From Pseudomonadota bacterium (GTDB lineage Bacteria > Myxococcota_A > Polyangia > Polyangiales > Polyangiaceae), in the NCBI GenBank assembly GCA_023432025.1, contig JAEYVE010000086.1, positions 1 to 18,838 of the forward strand: DNA of 18,838 nt. Reading direction: 5' to 3'. This document shows, piece after piece, positions 15,511 through 18,838 of this stretch (its first letter is position 1; each line of letters begins with the position of its first letter). Under the pieces are notes generated by a model that saw nothing but the letters and a program-made list of their open reading frames with translations, was not told the DNA's origin and searched no databases. The position numbers and the translations under genes were made by a program.

Positions 15511-15984
15511 TCACAATAGGAGGCACGTGAGCAGAACGTCGTGCGTGTGACCTTCGGTTTCGGTCGATTCTTTGGTGACGACTGCGCCATCGGAAAGCTT
15601 CTGCAGGTCCGCGGACGTCAGCGAAATGGTGTGCGTGTGACCGTTGACGGTCGTGAAGGTGTACGTGCCCGCCGAGCCGTCCAAGATGTCGTCCAGCGGA
15701 ATGACGACGTCGTGGTCATGCCCGTCCTCGACGGTACTGGTCACCTCGATGTCGCTTTCACACACGCTCGCGCCTCCAGCCCCACCCTCGCCGGCAGCTC
15801 CCGCGGCGCCCGCCAGCCCGCCCGTTCCGCCCGACCCGCCGCGGCCTCCCGAGCCTCCTGACCCGGCCCCACCGCCTGTCCCGCCGGTTCCGCCGTTGTC
15901 GTCATCATCGTCATCGCTGCAGCCAAAGCCCAGCGACGCACCGACTACCGCGGTGCTGCACACCATGAACGTTCGCCTCTTCAT
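15511..15984 (-). CDS. Tat-exported His-rich repeat protein, unknown function
   Basis: A 157-residue protein starting MKRRTFMVCS: a twin-arginine motif, a hydrophobic stretch and C22 in LGFGC, a possible though atypical lipidation site. A run of six Asp and a Gly-rich linker (about 24-72) follow. The folded part has three related units of about 27-30 residues, each centred on a His pair: GHDHDV (88-93), GHTHTI (115-120) and GHTHDV (145-150). Between them lie LDDILDG and LQKLSDG turns. C75 and C154 could form a disulfide. The His pairs suggest metal binding on the outside of the inner membrane; Tat export would fit folding with metal in the cytoplasm. The start has GAGGG seven nt upstream. It sits 72 bp after the ACT protein gene and 69 bp before fadN, so it may be cotranscribed. 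I do not recognise the family. Confidence 0.75.
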   Translation of the reverse strand: MKRRTFMVCSTAVVGASLGFGCSDDDDDDNGGTGGTGGGAGSGGSGGRGGSGGTGGLAGAAGAAGEGGAGGASVCESDIEVTSTVEDGHDHDVVIPLDDILDGSAGTYTFTTVNGHTHTISLTSADLQKLSDGAVVTKESTETEGHTHDVLLTCLLL

Positions 15985-16056
15985 TAGGTAGCCCTCGCTT
16001 CGACCCACAAGCGGCCGGTGACGCGAGAACCGAAGGGCTCGACCCGCAATTCGAGG

Positions 16057-16932
16057 TCAAAAGGGCTCTGGTTCGCTGGGATAGGACCCAAGAACTCTCA
16101 GGAACTTGGCGGAACGCCTCACCAAATCGAGCGCCGAAACCATCGGCCGGTCGGTCTCGTGGCCTTCGATTTCCACATAGAACAAGTAGTCCCAGCCCGA
16201 ACCGCCGAAGACTTTGGCGTGCAAAAGTGGACGCGACTGCACTTTGCCCAGATTGAGCCCGCGCTCGGCGAAGTGACGCAAAATCTCGAAGAGCGCCCCC
16301 GGCCGGTCCTGCACACCAAACACCAAACACGTCGTATTGCGCTCCGCGCGGCGCGCCGGGCGCGCCGACACGATGGCAAACCGCACGAACGAGGCTTCGC
16401 CGTTCGTGTCCGTGAGCGTGCGCTCCCCCACCATGACGAGCTCCGACTGAGCGAGCGCCGTCACGGCGCTCTGGCTGATGCCATCGTCCGAGGATTCGAT
16501 CGGGAACACTGCGTACGCTGCGCGACCACGCGCCACGGCGTCGAGGGCGTCCTCGGTGCTCTCACATTCCAAAACCAGCGCGCTCGCGCCGAAGTGCTCG
16601 TGCACCATCCGACTCGCGAGCTCGTGTTCGGTCGCCGAAAAGGCGACGCGACCGGGCTCCTCGAGCGCCCGAAGCGACGCGCGCACTTCGCGAAGTATCG
16701 CGCGCAGGCTCGCCTCGGGCAGATGCCGCGCGCCCGTACTCAAGCGGTCGAGCCACGCCCCTTCGTCGTTGGAGAGCGGTCCGCGGGTCGTCGACTCCAG
16801 CAGCGCGTGTGTTTGCCGCGCAACCTCGGCGCGCTGCTCCAAGAGCTCGACGAGTTGCCGTTCGAGCTCCTCGCCACGTTCGCGCAACACGGTGAGCGTG
16901 GTTTGACTTTGAACGTCGCGTTCGTCGGTCAT
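16057..16932 (-). CDS. Degenerate chorismate mutase/prephenate dehydratase-like ACT protein
   Basis: A 291-residue protein laid out like PheA (P-protein) but shortened; PheA is usually about 360. Residues 10-90 resemble a chorismate mutase helix bundle (LRERGEELERQLVELLEQRA), but the usual Lys and RE pair after it are not seen. Residues 95-185 resemble only part of prephenate dehydratase: FPIESSDDG (143-151) replaces PIENS.EG, and VRF (183-185) replaces TRF. The second lobe, with the SHPQALAQC and STA segments, is missing. The ACT domain is intact (about 200-285), with GALFEIL (212-218) and QSRP (232-235), matching the Phe-binding GAL and ESRP motifs. It may be a regulatory or Phe-sensing relic rather than an active enzyme. 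The ATG at 16932 has no clear Shine-Dalgarno sequence. No frameshift is needed. Confidence 0.75.
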   Translation of the reverse strand: MTDERDVQSQTTLTVLRERGEELERQLVELLEQRAEVARQTHALLESTTRGPLSNDEGAWLDRLSTGARHLPEASLRAILREVRASLRALEEPGRVAFSATEHELASRMVHEHFGASALVLECESTEDALDAVARGRAAYAVFPIESSDDGISQSAVTALAQSELVMVGERTLTDTNGEASFVRFAIVSARPARRAERNTTCLVFGVQDRPGALFEILRHFAERGLNLGKVQSRPLLHAKVFGGSGWDYLFYVEIEGHETDRPMVSALDLVRRSAKFLRVLGSYPSEPEPF

Positions 16933-17059
16933 GCTGGGTCAGGATAGCAGCGCAAACGCGCGCCGCGCCGGGGCCGGTCCCGTCGCCTTCACGAGCCACC
17001 CTAGTTGCACCGCGCGCGAGTGTTTTCGTGCCAAAAAGCCCGAAAGCGCCGCCCGCTCC

Positions 17060-17098
17060 GAGCGGACCTCGGCTCAGCCAGGCAAGGTCCGTCCGCTC
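17060..17098. other. Overlapping inverted repeats between two minus-strand genes
   Basis: GAGCGGAC (17060-17067) is the reverse complement of GTCCGCTC (17091-17098), and CGGACCT (17063-17069) is the reverse complement of AGGTCCG (17085-17091). The two pairings exclude each other, so this could be a switching hairpin or a simple terminator after the zinc-ribbon gene. The gap 16933-17207 holds no gene I can support. Confidence 0.35.
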
Positions 17099-17207
17099 CC
17101 GCGGGCCAGCCGCCTCCGTCGCCGCCCGTCACCCAGCACGGCATGGGCGCGCCTCACGCCCTCGGCACTCGCGGCACCGCGCGGTTCGAAAAGCAGCGCC
17201 ACACCCC

Positions 17208-17537
17208 TTACGCGGCGCTCGTGTCCGAGCTCGACGAGGACGAGCTCGAGGAGCTGCCGCTCGACGATTCGCTCGACGAGCTCGACGAGCTCGAGCTCGA
17301 TTCCGTCGACGAGCTCGATGCCGCCGACGAGCTGGACGAGCTCTTACTGGCTCCGCTCGAGCCGTAAAGGTCCGCGTACCAGCCGCCGCCCTTCAGGATG
17401 AAGCCGCCACCCAGCGAAATTTGACGCTTGGCCGTCGCCTGCAGGCACTTCGGGCAGTCCGTCAGCGGGGCAGCACTGATCGATTGCTGTGCCTCCCATT
17501 GGTGGCCGCAAGCTTGGCAGATGTACTCGTAGGTCAT
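17208..17537 (-). CDS. FmdB-type zinc-ribbon protein with poly-serine tail
   Basis: A 109-residue protein starting MTYEYICQACGHQWEAQQSI, the hallmark of the FmdB/CxxC regulatory family. The zinc cysteines are C7, C10, C28 and C31, and GGGFILKGGGWYADLY (43-58) follows as in the family. From residue 66 the protein is almost pure Ser with a few Glu, Ala and Thr. The Ser codons alternate between AGC and TCG, making a DNA repeat of GAGCTC and GACGAG blocks; the opposite strand therefore reads as an acidic Asp/Glu/Leu frame, which I treat as a shadow. The start is set by the family N-terminus; there is no Shine-Dalgarno sequence, which fits a short leader from the promoter at about 17553-17581. The family's role is poorly defined. 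Confidence 0.88.
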   Translation of the reverse strand: MTYEYICQACGHQWEAQQSISAAPLTDCPKCLQATAKRQISLGGGFILKGGGWYADLYGSSGASKSSSSSSAASSSSTESSSSSSSSSSESSSGSSSSSSSSSSDTSAA

Positions 17538-17552
17538 CGCGGATCGACCGCT

Positions 17553-17581
17553 GAAATGGGTCGCCCTGAGCGGCTTGTCAA
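17553..17581 (-). promoter_or_regulatory. Probable promoter of the zinc-ribbon gene
   Basis: On the minus strand a perfect -35 box TTGACA (17581-17576) is followed after 17 bp by a weak -10 CATTTC (17558-17553). The start point would be near 17546, about nine nt before the ATG at 17537, giving a very short leader without a ribosome-binding site. Confidence 0.4.
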
Positions 17582-17715
17582 GCGGCACTCGTGGGATTTG
17601 CTGGCGCGCTCGGGGTGTCCGGGGCACGCTTGGGTCCACTTTGGCCCGGTTTTCCACCGCTGTACGCCCGAACCACTGAAAGCCTGACTCCGTAGCCCAA
17701 AACGGGGGCCTGGTC

Positions 17716-17744
17716 GCCTTGAAATTGCTGAGTCATTTCAAGGC
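17716..17744. repeat. 10-bp inverted repeat upstream of smc
   Basis: GCCTTGAAAT (17716-17725) and ATTTCAAGGC (17735-17744) are perfect reverse complements with a 9-nt spacer. The element lies in the 408-bp gap between the divergent zinc-ribbon gene and smc, about 200 bp before the smc start. It could be an operator or part of a decayed gene end; there is no T run on either side. Confidence 0.6.
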
Positions 17745-17813
17745 ACTAGGACAGCACCCTTCATTTCGAGCTTGTACCCATCCGTTCAGCGGCGTAATTG
17801 TTGTTCACAGGGC

Positions 17814-17838
17814 GTGACCATACGTGACGTGCGGTGAC
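17814..17838. promoter_or_regulatory. Three GTGAC repeats at exact 10-bp spacing
   Basis: GTGAC occurs at 17814-17818, 17824-17828 and 17834-17838, so the copies face the same side of the helix. The surrounding bases are similar (CGTGACC, CGTGACG, GGTGACG). They lie about 110-130 bp before smc and may be binding sites of a regulator. The rest of the gap 17538-17945 shows no gene, tRNA, parS-like site or DnaA box cluster. Confidence 0.4.
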
Positions 17839-17945
17839 GTTCCCTGTGTAGCCATTCTGATCCATTTTGCGAGCTCCCGAGCGGAGCGCATGCGACGGTC
17901 GCCGTCACGCCTTGATAAAAGCTAGGCAGGCGCCGGGGGTTCTAG

Positions 17946-18838
17946 ATGCACATCAAGAAGCTCGAGATCTGCGGGTTCAAGTCGTTCGTCGAGCGGACGG
18001 TCATCCACTTCGACCACGACATCATCGGCATCGTGGGTCCGAACGGTTGCGGTAAGTCCAACATCGTCGACGCCATCCGTTGGTGCATGGGCGAGCAAAG
18101 CGCGAAGCACCTGCGCGGTCGCGCGATGGAGGACGTCATCTTCAACGGCTCGGACTCGCGCCCCGCGGCCGGCCTGTCGGAGGTGACGATCACCTTCGAC
18201 AACAGCGACCCCGAGTACGCCGCCACGTTGCCGCTCGAGTATCGGGACTACCCGGACATCGCGGTCACTCGTCGTCTCTTCCGCGACGGCACCAGCGAGT
18301 ACCTGATCAACAAGACCCAGGTCCGCCTGCGCGACATCACGGAGCTGTTCCTCGGCACCGGCGTCGGCACCAAGGCCTACTCCATCATCGAGCAGGGCCG
18401 CATCGGCCAAATCGTCTCCGCGCGCCCCGAAGATCGCCGCCTGTTCATCGAGGAAGCGGCGGGCGTCACCAAGTACAAGCAGCGCCGCAAGCAAGCCGAG
18501 CGCAAAATGGAGCTGACGCGTCAGAACTTGATGCGCATCAGCGACATCGTGAACGAAATCGAGCGCACCAGCGCATCGCTCAAGCGCCAAGCCCAAAAGG
18601 CCGAGCGCTACATCGAGCAGCGCAAGGAGCTCGAGGACCTGGTGCTCCACGACGCGGCGCACCATCTCTTGGAGCTCACGGTCGTCGGGCGCGTCGAACG
18701 GGACGGCTTGGCGGCCAAGGCCGAGCAGCTGGCGGAGGTGTGCCTCAAGCTCGACAGCGCCGACGGTGAGCTCGAAGGAGCCCGAGAGGAGGCCTCGCTC
18801 ATCGAAGCGCGTACGGATGCCGCCTCCAAGCAGGCGTT
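17946..18838 (+). CDS. smc: Chromosome segregation protein SMC (partial, N-terminal)
   Basis: The first about 297 residues of SMC, running off the right edge. The start is MHIKKLEICGFKSFVERTVI, the classic SMC N-terminus, with Walker A GPNGCGKSN (31-39). Downstream motifs include GEQSAKHLRG, YLINKTQVRLRDI, the GTGVGTKAYSIIEQGRIGQI segment and FIEEAAGVTKYKQRR, which leads into the first coiled coil (from about 175). SMC dimerises and, with ScpA and ScpB, compacts and separates chromosomes; Walker B and the signature motif would be in the unseen C-terminal part. GGGGG lies six nt before the ATG. The gene is divergent from the zinc-ribbon gene. Confidence 0.97.
   Translation, partial: MHIKKLEICGFKSFVERTVIHFDHDIIGIVGPNGCGKSNIVDAIRWCMGEQSAKHLRGRAMEDVIFNGSDSRPAAGLSEVTITFDNSDPEYAATLPLEYRDYPDIAVTRRLFRDGTSEYLINKTQVRLRDITELFLGTGVGTKAYSIIEQGRIGQIVSARPEDRRLFIEEAAGVTKYKQRRKQAERKMELTRQNLMRISDIVNEIERTSASLKRQAQKAERYIEQRKELEDLVLHDAAHHLLELTVVGRVERDGLAAKAEQLAEVCLKLDSADGELEGAREEASLIEARTDAASKQA

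Noticed and set aside
17005..17367. Plus-strand frame ending in an acidic Asp/Glu/Leu repeat
   Set aside because: The repeat is the complement of the poly-Ser tail; the minus strand has the FmdB zinc ribbon, and such Ser-rich tails are familiar in the family.
17538..17945. Possible tRNA, parS or replication-origin elements before smc
   Set aside because: No cloverleaf, no TGTTTCACGTGAAACA-like site and no cluster of DnaA boxes could be found by eye.

Overview
The window is high-GC bacterial DNA with tightly packed, translationally coupled genes. Glycine-rich linkers follow the signal peptides of two exported proteins, and a zinc-ribbon protein ends in a serine tail. Together with the gene content this suggests a Myxococcota (delta-proteobacterial, perhaps Polyangiales-like) chromosome; that placement is inference. 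Most genes look chromosomal and housekeeping-like. I see no transposase, integrase, CRISPR array, rRNA or tRNA.

Layout. (1) Positions 1-1929, minus strand: a GspE/PilB-type ATPase with an N-terminal membrane anchor, coupled by a 4-bp overlap to a membrane protein that runs off the window. (2) Positions 2162-3396, plus strand, divergent: an exported charged coiled-coil protein coupled to a small lipoprotein, closed by a strong intrinsic terminator, then a gene-free stretch with four REP-like repeats. (3) Positions 3791-8545, minus strand: a four-gene overlapping operon of ABC ATPase, ABC-2 permease, GldG-like auxiliary membrane protein and DUF4340 protein. (4) Plus strand: queG (epoxyqueuosine reductase) and a diheme-cytochrome-like exported protein with a near-leaderless promoter. 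(5) Positions 11537-16932, minus strand: a degenerate CM-PDT-ACT protein, a His-rich Tat-exported protein, a FadN-type hydroxyacyl-CoA dehydrogenase/enoyl-CoA hydratase fusion and a thiolase; the last two perform fatty-acid beta-oxidation. (6) An FmdB-type zinc-ribbon gene (minus) divergent from smc (plus), which runs off the right end, separated by about 400 bp holding a long inverted repeat and three 10-bp-phased GTGAC repeats.

No complete new system is demonstrated. The strongest candidates for follow-up are the prephenate-dehydratase-like protein that appears to lack a whole catalytic lobe but keeps its ACT domain, the protein with three GHxH repeats beside the beta-oxidation genes, the REP-like array with spacings near whole helical turns, the membrane-anchored GspE-like ATPase, and the smc upstream region.
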